DNA of 64,000 nt, taken from Salibacterium aidingense DSM 18341. Lineage in GTDB: Bacteria > Bacillota > Bacilli > Bacillales > Marinococcaceae. Made by a program: the position numbers and the translations under genes. The stretch lies in the NCBI RefSeq assembly GCF_000429685.1, contig NZ_AUCI01000006.1, forward strand, positions 221,349 to 285,348. The letters run 5' to 3'. Below the pieces are notes generated by a model. That model had not been told where the DNA came from, searched no databases, and saw nothing but the letters and a program-made list of their open reading frames with translations. Shown piece after piece: positions 19,324 through 27,059 of this stretch (the stretch's first letter is position 1; each line of letters opens with the position of its first letter).

Positions 19324-20076
19324 TTATTCTGAGACTATATGTGCCCGTAATGGCTGGGGCTCTTTATTAATAAACTCTTCTTCTTCAATTTCTTCAATAT
19401 AGCTCATGTAGCTGCCTGGGAATTCCTTCATTAACCAGCCTTTCATGTTTCCATTTCCGCCATAGAGCGGATCCGAATACGCTCCTTCCAACGTAGCGGA
19501 ACGGAGAAGTTCAAAGAAGGTACTTGACGTTACTCCTTTTAGAGCCACGTCGTTATCCTGAAACTTTTGCAGAATCTGATCCTGCTGATCTCCTTCCAGC
19601 CCTGTGAACGAGGAATCAAATTCTTTCCGGCTTTCTTCTTCTATTCCTTTGATCCCAACATCAAACACCTCGTGCCGTTTCAGCCTGGTTTGATAGCCCT
19701 GAAAATCGGAGCCCGGGTAAAACGGTCCCTGCATGTATTCTCTGTCATTGTGCCCATAGGAGCCGGCTAACTGGTGATCGATAAAAAAGGGAACTCCCAG
19801 TTCGATGGCACCGGGCCCATTATCATCAGCTGGAAAAATTCGTTCGACAGCTGCGCTGAGAAGTTCAAAATCACTTTGCCTTGTGAAATGCATAAGGGCG
19901 CGGTTAAAATCATTGACAGAATTCTCTCCATTGGAATTCTGCTGTGTCCCGCGCAACAAATCTCTGCCCAGGAAGGTTCCGAGAAAACCGCCTCCGATAG
20001 CTCCTCCTGCAACATAGCTTGAATTTTTAAGAAAACGGCGGCGCGACATGGTCGAGCGCTCCTCATTTTCCGCCAT
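19324..20076 (-). CDS. Gluconate 2-dehydrogenase subunit 3-like protein with Tat signal
   Basis: This 250-residue protein begins MAENEERSTMSRRRFLKNSS, a twin-arginine motif (SRRRFLK) followed by a Gly/Ala-rich hydrophobic stretch. The rest matches the gluconate 2-dehydrogenase gamma-subunit family (AAVERIFPADDNGPGAIELGVPFFIDHQLAG; FFELLRSATLEGAYSDPLYGGN). The family carries the flavin subunit across the membrane. It is 15 bases upstream of the GMC gene, and tatA-tatC follow. Start at 20076 has AAGGAGG. The usual cytochrome c subunit is not in the operon. Confidence 0.88.
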   Translation of the reverse strand: MAENEERSTMSRRRFLKNSSYVAGGAIGGGFLGTFLGRDLLRGTQQNSNGENSVNDFNRALMHFTRQSDFELLSAAVERIFPADDNGPGAIELGVPFFIDHQLAGSYGHNDREYMQGPFYPGSDFQGYQTRLKRHEVFDVGIKGIEEESRKEFDSSFTGLEGDQQDQILQKFQDNDVALKGVTSSTFFELLRSATLEGAYSDPLYGGNGNMKGWLMKEFPGSYMSYIEEIEEEEFINKEPQPLRAHIVSE

Positions 20077-20464
20077 CCTCCTGCCTCCTTTCCTAACTTT
20101 CTCTATACTGTGTCCATCTCAAGGAAAATATATACTTTCATTAGTATTTTCTGGTGCAATCTGAACCTGGCGGCGTACAATTGGATAGAACAAGACGGAA
20201 AAGGACTGAAACAATAAGTAAATGGAATGGGACAATAAGAAATCGGCCCAGAGTAGTAAGTAAACCCAGCTTGGTAAATGACCCTGAACCATGAGAAAAA
20301 CACTAATGACGAGAAATAAATCGGGGAAAATCCTGACAATCTTGGAGGGCAGCCAGTGGCTGGTCTGAGTTTCCTACCAATTGTAAGGGCGGTTGAAACA
20401 AAGGGGAGAAAATGAAAGAGGAGTCCGGCCAACCTTCAAAAAGTTTCTACTTTACTACTACATG
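20077..20464. other. Gene-free gap upstream of the Tat-linked dehydrogenase operon
   Basis: I see no credible coding region. An open frame at 20103-20432 on the minus strand has low-complexity aromatic content, no ribosome binding site and no recognisable domain. The stretch presumably holds the promoter of the dehydrogenase-tat operon, but no clear -35/-10 pair was identified. Confidence 0.5.
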
Positions 20465-20502
20465 AAAAAGCACCCTTTTCCGCGCGGGATTAGGGTGCTC
20501 CT
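20465..20502 (-). terminator. Terminator after the M23 peptidase gene
   Basis: On the minus strand GAGCACCCT and AGGGTGCTTTTTC form a hairpin with a T-tract, about ten bases after the peptidase stop codon. It ends the ftsE-ftsX-peptidase unit. Confidence 0.8.
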
Positions 20503-20512
20503 TTGAATTCTA

Positions 20513-21769
20513 TTATTCAAGATAGTTTCGTGGATTCACAGCGTTTGATTTGGAGCCGTTCCATGGTCCTTCATGTACTTCAAAATGAAGGTGTTTGCCC
20601 TGGGAAGCGCCGGTGTTGCCCATCATGCCGATCTTATCTCCGCGGGAAACGCTTTGTCCGCTTGATACATTGGTGGATGACATATGAGCGTACAGGGTGG
20701 TAATCTGCTGGCCGTCAACTTGGTGGGAAATCATTACTGTATTTCCGTACCCATTCATATAGCCGGCTTTTACCACGGTCCCGCTTGCCGCTGCCACGAT
20801 CGGCACACTAGAACGGCCGCCTGATCCAATATCAATGCCGAAATGGGTTCTTCCCCAGCGCGCTCCGAATTCCGAGGTATAGGAGCCTGTCGCTGGTTTC
20901 ATCAGGGAACCTCCGCTGTCGGAAGGAGTGTCCGCCTCCATGGTGCCGGCGCTGTTATTCTGCGATTCCTGTGCTGCGCGTTTTTCTGCCTGCCGCTGTT
21001 CATAAGCCTCCAGCTCTTTTTTCGCAGCTTCTTCCTGTTCTTTCAGCAGCTCTTCATCATCCTGCAGGGAAACAAGGGTTTCTTCCAGGCCGTGTTCTTC
21101 GTCTTCCAGATCTCCGAGAATATTACGCTTTTCTTCGCGCTGCTCTTCCTGATCCGCCTTTAAATCCTCAAGATCAGCGAGGGCGGCTTCCAGTGAATCG
21201 CGTTCCTCTTCTACTTCTTTCTTCGCTTCTTCCAGTTCATTCTGGTCCTTGATGTGAGCTTCCAGAATCTCTTTGTCCTGGTCTGCGATGGTGTTCAAAG
21301 CCGAAACACGGTCCAGAAAGTCGCCGAAACTTTTCGCTCCCATTAACACTTCCAGATAGTCCACGGACCCGCCGTTTTTATACATCGCATTTACCCGGTC
21401 TTTCAGAAGTTCATCGCGTTCTTCAATCCGCTTCTGAAGTTCATCAATCCGATCCTCCAGCTTGTCAATCCGTTCTTCGGTTTCCTCGATGTCTTCCTCT
21501 TTTTCCCGGATGTTTTCATTCGTCTCTGTCATTTTTTCATCCAGGCTGCGGATCTCGTCATTGATCTCCTGTATTTCTTCTTCCAGCGCTTCAATTTCTT
21601 CTTTGGTTTCTTCCGAATCAGCTTCCGTACTTTCCCGCTTATCCTGGAGCTCGTTAATTTTATCCCGGAGCTCTTCGCCATCCGCCTCAGCAGTATCCAC
21701 GGAAGTTCCATAAGCCAGCCCGGAAGCCGTAATGAATATAAGCAGTGTCTGCAAGAATCGTTTTCTCAT
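20513..21769 (-). CDS. EnvC/CwlO-type murein hydrolase with coiled coil and M23 domain
   Basis: The 418-residue secreted protein has a signal peptide (residues 1-29), a long charged coiled coil (about 30-265, heptads of Glu, Lys and Leu) and a C-terminal LytM/M23 domain (about 290-415). The zinc ligands are in HFGIDIGSG and GKHLHFEVHEG. It cleaves peptidoglycan peptide cross-bridges. The gene is directly downstream of ftsE-ftsX. FtsEX is known to activate coiled-coil hydrolases allosterically (CwlO in B. subtilis, EnvC-Ami in E. coli), so this is the likely FtsEX-controlled hydrolase. B. subtilis CwlO has an NlpC/P60 domain instead. Start follows GAGGAGG. Confidence 0.88.
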   Translation of the reverse strand: MRKRFLQTLLIFITASGLAYGTSVDTAEADGEELRDKINELQDKRESTEADSEETKEEIEALEEEIQEINDEIRSLDEKMTETNENIREKEEDIEETEERIDKLEDRIDELQKRIEERDELLKDRVNAMYKNGGSVDYLEVLMGAKSFGDFLDRVSALNTIADQDKEILEAHIKDQNELEEAKKEVEEERDSLEAALADLEDLKADQEEQREEKRNILGDLEDEEHGLEETLVSLQDDEELLKEQEEAAKKELEAYEQRQAEKRAAQESQNNSAGTMEADTPSDSGGSLMKPATGSYTSEFGARWGRTHFGIDIGSGGRSSVPIVAAASGTVVKAGYMNGYGNTVMISHQVDGQQITTLYAHMSSTNVSSGQSVSRGDKIGMMGNTGASQGKHLHFEVHEGPWNGSKSNAVNPRNYLE

Positions 21770-21804
21770 CCCAACGGTTCCTCCTCTATCTTTTCCCAGC
21801 GAAA

Positions 21805-22698
21805 CTAAACTTTTAAAAATTTACGGACAGACGTAATACTTCCCCAGACTCCCACTAAAATGCCGATTCCGACCAATACGAGGGAAACCTGTAATGTTAA
21901 TGGAAAAATAGGCAGCATTTCCGCAAAATTCAGGCTGAGCCTGTCCGCATAATTGTCATATAAATAGTGATAACCCGTGATCACTGCCGCAATCGGCAGC
22001 ACCGAGCCTGCCACCCCGAGAAGCAGCCCTTCTACAAAAAACGGCCATCGAATAAAGCCATTGGCTGCTCCCACCAGCTTCATAATCTGGATTTCTCTCT
22101 GTCTGGCGACGATCGTCAATTTGATGGTATTGGAGATCAAAAACATCGCTGTAAACATAAGTCCCAAAACGAGAACAATCCCAATCACACGTAAAATCTT
22201 GGTAACATTGAACAGCTGCTCGACCACCTGCTCTCCGTAATCCACCGAGTCAATGTAAGGAAGCTCTCTAGCCTCTTCCGCAACATTTTCAGTCAGCTGC
22301 GGTTCAGCGGCCTGGAGGATAAATGCATCATTCAAAGGATTTTCGTCCCGCAGAGATTCAAACGCTTCGCTGTTTTCACCGAGACTTTCAATCAGTTGAT
22401 CCAATCCTTCATCCTTGCTCAAGTATGTAACACTTTCTACATTCTCCAGGTCTTTTAATTGTTCTTCGAGTTCTGCCTGCTCTTCATCCGACGTAGCGAG
22501 TTCAATATAGACTCTGACTTCGACGTCTTCTTCCACGGAAGACATGAAATTGTTCATATTCATGATGAGCAGCAGAAATACACCAACCACCAGCAGCATG
22601 ATCGTGACGGCACTGATGGAGGCAAAGCTCATCCAGCCGTTGCGGCCAAGGTTTTTCACGCCTTCTTTGCTGTGACGGAGAAGGGTCCTACCTTTCAT
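21805..22698 (-). CDS. ftsX: Cell division ABC transporter permease FtsX
   Basis: This protein of about 297 residues has a cytoplasmic N-terminus (LRHSKEGVKNLGRNGWMSFASISAV), a first membrane helix, an extracellular loop domain (about 55-170) and three C-terminal helices, the FtsX topology. With FtsE it forms a mechanotransmitting complex that switches on a peptidoglycan hydrolase, here probably the adjacent M23 protein. I prefer ATG 22698, spaced 9 bases from GGGGGG; the frame also has ATGs at 22704 and 22731. The start overlaps the ftsE stop by 11 bases. Confidence 0.93.
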   Translation of the reverse strand: MKGRTLLRHSKEGVKNLGRNGWMSFASISAVTIMLLVVGVFLLLIMNMNNFMSSVEEDVEVRVYIELATSDEEQAELEEQLKDLENVESVTYLSKDEGLDQLIESLGENSEAFESLRDENPLNDAFILQAAEPQLTENVAEEARELPYIDSVDYGEQVVEQLFNVTKILRVIGIVLVLGLMFTAMFLISNTIKLTIVARQREIQIMKLVGAANGFIRWPFFVEGLLLGVAGSVLPIAAVITGYHYLYDNYADRLSLNFAEMLPIFPLTLQVSLVLVGIGILVGVWGSITSVRKFLKV

Positions 22699-23374
22699 AA
22701 CCATAGTCCCCCCTGAACTCATCACGAACAATCCTGCCTGCCTCGATAGCTATCACCCGTTTCTTTATCGCGTTTACAATTTCGCGATTATGGGTAGCCA
22801 TAAGAATAGTCGTGCCGTTTCGATTAATGTTTTCGAGGATATCCATAATCTCCCAGGAGGTGTCCGGGTCCAGATTACCGGTAGGCTCGTCCGCTATCAC
22901 CACACGCGGATAATTCACGATAGCCCTGGCAATCGATACCCGCTGCTGTTCTCCTCCTGATAGTTCATCCGGCAGAAAACGTGCCTTGTTCTTCAGTCTG
23001 ACCACATCAAGAACTTCCATCACCCGTTTTCGTATAACATCCCGGGGCTCTTCGATCACTTCAAGGGCAAAGGCTACATTTTCAAACACGGATAATTTCG
23101 GGAGCAGTTTAAAATCCTGAAACACCACGCCGATTTTTCTGCGCAGATAAGGGACGTCCTTTTCCTTCAGCGTCGTCAAATCTGTGCCGTGAATCCGGAT
23201 AATACCTTCTGAAGGTTTTTCCTCCCGGTAAATCATTTTTATAAAAGACGATTTTCCAGCGCCGCTTGGCCCGACGATGTAAACAAATTCCCCTTTTTCA
23301 ATGACCACTTCGATGTTGTTCAATGCATTAACGCCATTGGCGTACGTTTTCGACACGTTGTTCATTTCTATCAT
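22688..23374 (-). CDS. ftsE: Cell division ATP-binding protein FtsE
   Basis: This 228-residue ABC ATPase has Walker A GPSGAGKSSFIK, Q-loop FQDFKLLP, signature LSGGEQQRV and Walker B VVIADEPTGNLDP, followed by the H-loop ATHNR. It starts MIEMNNVSKTYANGV, typical of FtsE. With FtsX it couples ATP hydrolysis to activation of a wall hydrolase. In B. subtilis FtsEX also affects sporulation timing through cell elongation and CwlO. It is the first gene of ftsE-ftsX-M23. Confidence 0.95.
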   Translation of the reverse strand: MIEMNNVSKTYANGVNALNNIEVVIEKGEFVYIVGPSGAGKSSFIKMIYREEKPSEGIIRIHGTDLTTLKEKDVPYLRRKIGVVFQDFKLLPKLSVFENVAFALEVIEEPRDVIRKRVMEVLDVVRLKNKARFLPDELSGGEQQRVSIARAIVNYPRVVIADEPTGNLDPDTSWEIMDILENINRNGTTILMATHNREIVNAIKKRVIAIEAGRIVRDEFRGDYGYER

Positions 23375-23741
23375 TCAATCACTTCCTGAAGCAAACGTAT
23401 TCTAAGTTGTTTTTCCTTCGATGGTTGTCCACTTTCCTCTTTACATGAAAAGATACTTGGGCAAAAGCGCCAAGCATTCTGGATGTTTTCCGCTGCGCGG
23501 TGCGTGCGTCTTTCATGTTGAAAAACATAGAGAATCGGAGTATCTTGTCATCTTCCATGACACATTATATCATCTTTCGGGAACAAAAAATGCTAAAAAA
23601 GTATTACATTTTTATTTCAATGTAGAAATTATAAAATTAAGCAATTTTATGATTGCTGTTTTATCAGGGTTTTTGCTTCATTTTCGCTGTAATAAAAAAT
23701 TAGGCTGATTTAATTGTAGGTTAAAAGTCCTGTAAAAAAGA
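23375..23741. other. Gap between cccB and ftsE
   Basis: This AT-rich stretch has no supported gene. It must contain the ftsE promoter on the minus strand. The half nearest cccB (about 23570-23740) is strongly AT-rich. I found no convincing operator or RNA structure. Confidence 0.5.
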
Positions 23742-23770
23742 GAGAAAAAAGGACCGGTTTCCACCGGTCC
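23742..23770 (-). terminator. Terminator of cccB
   Basis: On the minus strand GGACCGGTGG/CCGGTCC arms are followed by TTTTTTCTCTC. It lies about 16 bases after the cccB stop. Confidence 0.85.
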
Positions 23771-23785
23771 TTCCCGTCGTAATAC

Positions 23786-24112
23786 TTATTGATCCGCGAC
23801 CCACGCCGCTACATTTTCTGCTTCGTCTCCTTCAATGATATTGGGCGGCATTCCATTTCCGCCGTTTTCAATCATCGACAGAACATCTTCCTGGGATAAA
23901 TCATTGTCTGCCAGGGCCGGGCCGCTTTGACCTTCAAGATTTTCGCCGTGGCACTGCAGACAGTTGGAATCGTAACTTTCCTGGGCAGCCTGTGCATCGT
24001 ACGAGCCGCCGTCTTCACCGCCGCCTGTGTCCCCGGCTTCGTCATCGCCGCCTCCGCCGCAGGCACCAAGCACTAAAACGAGACTTCCCACAAGCGTAAC
24101 CAAAGTTTTCTT
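23786..24112 (-). CDS. cccB: Lipoprotein cytochrome c551 (CccB type)
   Basis: This protein of about 108 residues has a lipoprotein signal (MKKTLVTLVGSLVLVLGAC) and a Gly/Asp/Glu-rich linker. It has one haem-binding CLQCH motif near residue 55 and a distal Met in NGGNGMPPN. CccB is a membrane-anchored small c-type cytochrome of the respiratory chain. ATG 24112 is preceded by AAGGAGGTTATCACC, so I reject the longer frame upstream. A terminator follows. It is the closest cytochrome c to the gluconate-dehydrogenase-like genes 4 kb away, though not in the same operon. Confidence 0.92.
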   Translation of the reverse strand, partial: KKTLVTLVGSLVLVLGACGGGGDDEAGDTGGGEDGGSYDAQAAQESYDSNCLQCHGENLEGQSGPALADNDLSQEDVLSMIENGGNGMPPNIIEGDEAENVAAWVADQ

Positions 24113-24178
24113 CATGGTGATAACCTCCTTGGGCTTATCATGGACAGATTTTTTCATTTCATTATTATACCCGGGTGT

Positions 24179-25045
24179 TTATTTTTTAAAACCCTTTCCA
24201 AGAACTTCTGTGGCGTTTGAAACCACGACAAATGCTTCGGAATCTACGGATTGTACCAGATGTTTCAATTTGGTGACTTCCGTACGGTTTACAACACACA
24301 TAAGGACAGGTTTTGGTTCTTTCGTATAGCCGCCCTCGCCTGTCAATCTTGTCACACCCCGGTCGACTTCATTCAATATTACGTGCTGGACACTTTCTTC
24401 CTCCCGGGTAATGATCAAAGCAACCTTCGCATATCCCACACCGGTTTGAACAACATCAATGGTTTTCCCAGTCACAAAAAGGGCAATCAGAGCATATAAC
24501 GCGTATTCCAGGCTGAATACAAAAGCGGAAGTCGTCACGATCAGCCCGTCCATAATGAATACACAGGCTCCGAGCGAGGCACCGGTGTATTTATGTATAA
24601 TCTGCGCAATTAAGTCGGTGCCGCCGGTAGAAGCATGGGCCCGAAAAACCAGACCCAGACCGGCCCCTACCCCGATACCACCGAATAAGGCAGCCAGCAG
24701 CGGGTCCTGCACAGCGGCATCGACGTTTCTCGTCAAATAGATGACCAATGGCACAAACAGGGTGCCTGCCAGTGTTTTGCCTCCATAGGTTAAACCGCCT
24801 AATAATAAGATCCCCGCAACAAATACGGGGATATTCAAGCTCCACAGCGTGAGCGCCGGTTCAATGCCGGTTACTTCATAAACAATCGTCGCAAAACCGC
24901 TTAATCCCCCGGAAGCGATGCGATTCGGAAGCAAAAACAGATTATAGGAAACAGCCAGAATCATCGAACCAGCCAATATGAAAAAAGTATTCAAAGTGAC
25001 CTGGAGATTTTTTGGCATCGGCTCCCGCTGCTTTTTCCAATTCAT
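24179..25045 (-). CDS. yvjA: YitT-family membrane protein YvjA (DUF2179)
   Basis: This 288-residue protein has five or six membrane helices in residues 15-205 (YitT_membrane, FLLPNRIASGGLSGFATI, FRAHASTGGTDLIAQII) and a C-terminal DUF2179 domain (about 225-280) with ALITREEESVQHVIL and DSEAFVVVSNATEVLGKGF. The family is widespread in Bacillota with no firm function. Start 25045 has GGGAGAGG. The gene lies between cccB and an SDR gene; the prfB-yvjA-cccB neighbourhood matches B. subtilis. Confidence 0.87.
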   Translation of the reverse strand: MNWKKQREPMPKNLQVTLNTFFILAGSMILAVSYNLFLLPNRIASGGLSGFATIVYEVTGIEPALTLWSLNIPVFVAGILLLGGLTYGGKTLAGTLFVPLVIYLTRNVDAAVQDPLLAALFGGIGVGAGLGLVFRAHASTGGTDLIAQIIHKYTGASLGACVFIMDGLIVTTSAFVFSLEYALYALIALFVTGKTIDVVQTGVGYAKVALIITREEESVQHVILNEVDRGVTRLTGEGGYTKEPKPVLMCVVNRTEVTKLKHLVQSVDSEAFVVVSNATEVLGKGFKK

Positions 25046-25068
25046 GTGAGCCTCTCCCCCATTTATTA

Positions 25069-25854
25069 TCAGTATGCTTTGACAACGCCGCCTTCGACCA
25101 GCAGCGTCTGGCCGGTAACGTACGTATTGGCACCAGAGCCGTAAAAGACTACGTGTTTTGCAAACTCTTCCGGCGTTCCATAACGACCCAGAGGTATCGC
25201 TTCTTCACTTTCGGCCCTCACGTTTTCAAACGACGTTCCCCGTCTTTCCGCTTTTGCCTCATCCAGCGCCTTCGTCCGGTCTGTCGCAATCCGGCCCGGC
25301 CCAATCGTATTAATCAAAATGCCATCCGCGGCAAGCTCCCGGGCCAGGCTTTTGGCCAAACCTGCAATCCCCATTCGAAACGTATTAGAAAGAATCAAAT
25401 GATCCACCGGCTCTTTTACCGAAGAGGAAGCGATATTGACGATGCGGCCCTCATTTTTTCTTAATTCCGGAAGGGCAGCCCGGATGGCTCTTATAAAACT
25501 GAACAGGGTTAATTCAAACGCCTGCTGCCAGTCTTCATCGCTCATATCTTTAAAGGAACCGCCCTTTGGGCCGCCGGCATTGTTTACGAGCACGTCAATA
25601 CGTCCCATCTTATCCTGAGCTTCCTGCATCAAAGCCTGGATATCCTCGGACTTCGTGATATCGCAGACCTGCCAGTATACCGGGGTCTCCGTTTCCACAC
25701 TAATCTCTTTCGCTGTTTTTTGAAGACTTTCTTCGTTCCGGCCGCTGATCATCACCTGGGCCCCTTCCAGAGCAAACTGCCTGGCGGATTCTTTTCCCAG
25801 CCCTTTACTTGAAGCAAGCACGACCGCGGCTTTTCCTTTTAACTCCAGATCCAT
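25069..25854 (-). CDS. Atypical short-chain dehydrogenase (lacks the YxxxK pair)
   Basis: This 261-residue Rossmann protein resembles beta-ketoacyl-ACP reductase-like SDRs. It has the cofactor loop VLASSKGLGKESARQFA, in place of the usual TGxxxGxG, and VNNAGGP near residue 90. At the catalytic position it reads LILSNTFRMGIAGLAKSLA, so the active-site Tyr-x-x-x-Lys is replaced by Ser/Asn...Arg. The upstream Ser region (NIASSSVKEP) is kept. A subgroup of SDR proteins with these substitutions is known (BKR_like_SDR_like). The substrate is unknown and catalysis may differ. Start 25854 follows AAGGAGGA. It is downstream of prfB on the same strand. Confidence 0.8.
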   Translation of the reverse strand: MDLELKGKAAVVLASSKGLGKESARQFALEGAQVMISGRNEESLQKTAKEISVETETPVYWQVCDITKSEDIQALMQEAQDKMGRIDVLVNNAGGPKGGSFKDMSDEDWQQAFELTLFSFIRAIRAALPELRKNEGRIVNIASSSVKEPVDHLILSNTFRMGIAGLAKSLARELAADGILINTIGPGRIATDRTKALDEAKAERRGTSFENVRAESEEAIPLGRYGTPEEFAKHVVFYGSGANTYVTGQTLLVEGGVVKAY

Positions 25855-25881
25855 ACGGCGTTCCTCCTTTTTACAAAGCCA

Positions 25882-25909
25882 GGGTCCGGCTCTGCAGGAG
25901 CCAGACCCT
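25882..25909 (-). terminator. Probable prfB terminator hairpin
   Basis: On the minus strand GGGTCTGGCTC pairs with GAGCCGGACCC across CTGCA. The downstream T-tract is weak (GGCTTTG), so termination efficiency is uncertain. Confidence 0.5.
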
Positions 25910-25923
25910 TTGCGGCTTCATTA

Positions 25924-27028
25924 TTAAATGTCCATGCTTGATCGTAAATAATCATTAATGAAAGGATCAATCCCGCCATCCATGACAGCTGAGGTGTTTC
26001 CTATTTCCCGGTTGGTCCGATGGTCTTTCACCATGTTGTAGGGATGAAACACATACGAGCGGATTTGACTTCCCCAGCCGATTTCTTTCTGTTCTCCTCT
26101 GATTTCATCCAGTTCTTTCTGGTGCTCTTCCAGTTCTCTTTGATACAGTTTACCTCTTAGCATTTTCATGGCCGCTTCCCTGTTTTTCAGCTGGGAGCGT
26201 TCGTTTTGACAGGTCACGATAATATTGGTCGGCAGGTGGGTAATCCGCACCGCTGAATCCGTGGTGTTGACATGCTGGCCGCCTGCTCCGCTGGAACGGT
26301 ACGTATCAATCCGCAGGTCTTCGTTATTGATTTTAACTTCAACATCATCATCCATTTCCGGCATGACCTCACAGGAGGCAAAGGACGTATGGCGGCGTCC
26401 GGATGAATCAAACGGAGAAATCCGCACGAGGCGGTGCACCCCTTTTTCAGCTTTTAAATAACCATAGGCGTTATACCCTTTAATATGCAGCGTGACACTT
26501 TTCAGGCCTGCCTCATCACCGGCCAGATAATCAAGCGTCTCTACTGTAAATCCTTTATTTTCTGCCCACCGTTTATACATACGGAGCAGCATTTCCGCCC
26601 AATCCTGGGATTCTGTTCCACCTGCTCCCGGGTGCAGCTCTAAGATTGCGTTATTTTTATCATAGGGTTCGTTTAACAGCATGTTTAATTCGAATTCATC
26701 GACTTGTTTTTTCAACGTCCGCACGCCTTTTTCCAATTCCTCCTGGAGTTCTTCGTCCTGCTCTTCTTTTACCAGATCATAAGTGAGCTCCAGATCATCG
26801 TAAGCCTCTGCCAGTTCCTTGTATCCATGAACAGTATTTTTGAGGGCGTTGGATTCATCAATAACTTTTTTTGATTCGTCCGGCTGGTCCCAAAAACCCG
26901 GTTCCGTCATTTTTTGTTCCAGTTCTGCAATGCGGTCTTCTTTTTCCGTCAGGTCAAAGAGACCCCCTGAAATCTGCTAAACGTTTACTGATATTTGTTA
27001 GTTCGTGCTGCATTTCTGCCATATCCAT
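25924..27028 (-). CDS. prfB: Peptide chain release factor 2 with programmed +1 frameshift
   Basis: RF2 recognises UGA and UAA and triggers peptide release. Translation starts at ATG 27028 ([17 protein letters not shown]) after GAGGTG. It reaches an in-frame UGA at 26956-26954 after about 24 codons and continues in the +1 frame as [16 protein letters not shown] to the stop at 25924. The GGQ catalytic motif ([15 protein letters not shown]) and the SPF-type stop-recognition motif ([15 protein letters not shown]) are intact. The frameshift is an autoregulatory device conserved in bacteria. It lies between secA and the SDR gene. Confidence 0.97.
26954..26968 (-). promoter_or_regulatory. prfB +1 frameshift site
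   Basis: On the minus strand the sequence is AGGGGG TCT CTT TGA C: an internal Shine-Dalgarno-like AGGGGG three bases before the slippery CUU, then UGA. Low RF2 lets the ribosome slip to UUU-GAC and finish RF2. Confidence 0.95.
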
Positions 27029-27059
27029 ACGACGTCACCTCAATTAAGAATTCTTTTCC

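Noticed and set aside
20103..20432. Minus-strand open frame of 109 codons in the gap upstream of the dehydrogenase operon
   Set aside because: Low-complexity Phe/Tyr/Ser/Pro content, no ribosome binding site, no recognisable domain; it lies in a likely promoter region.
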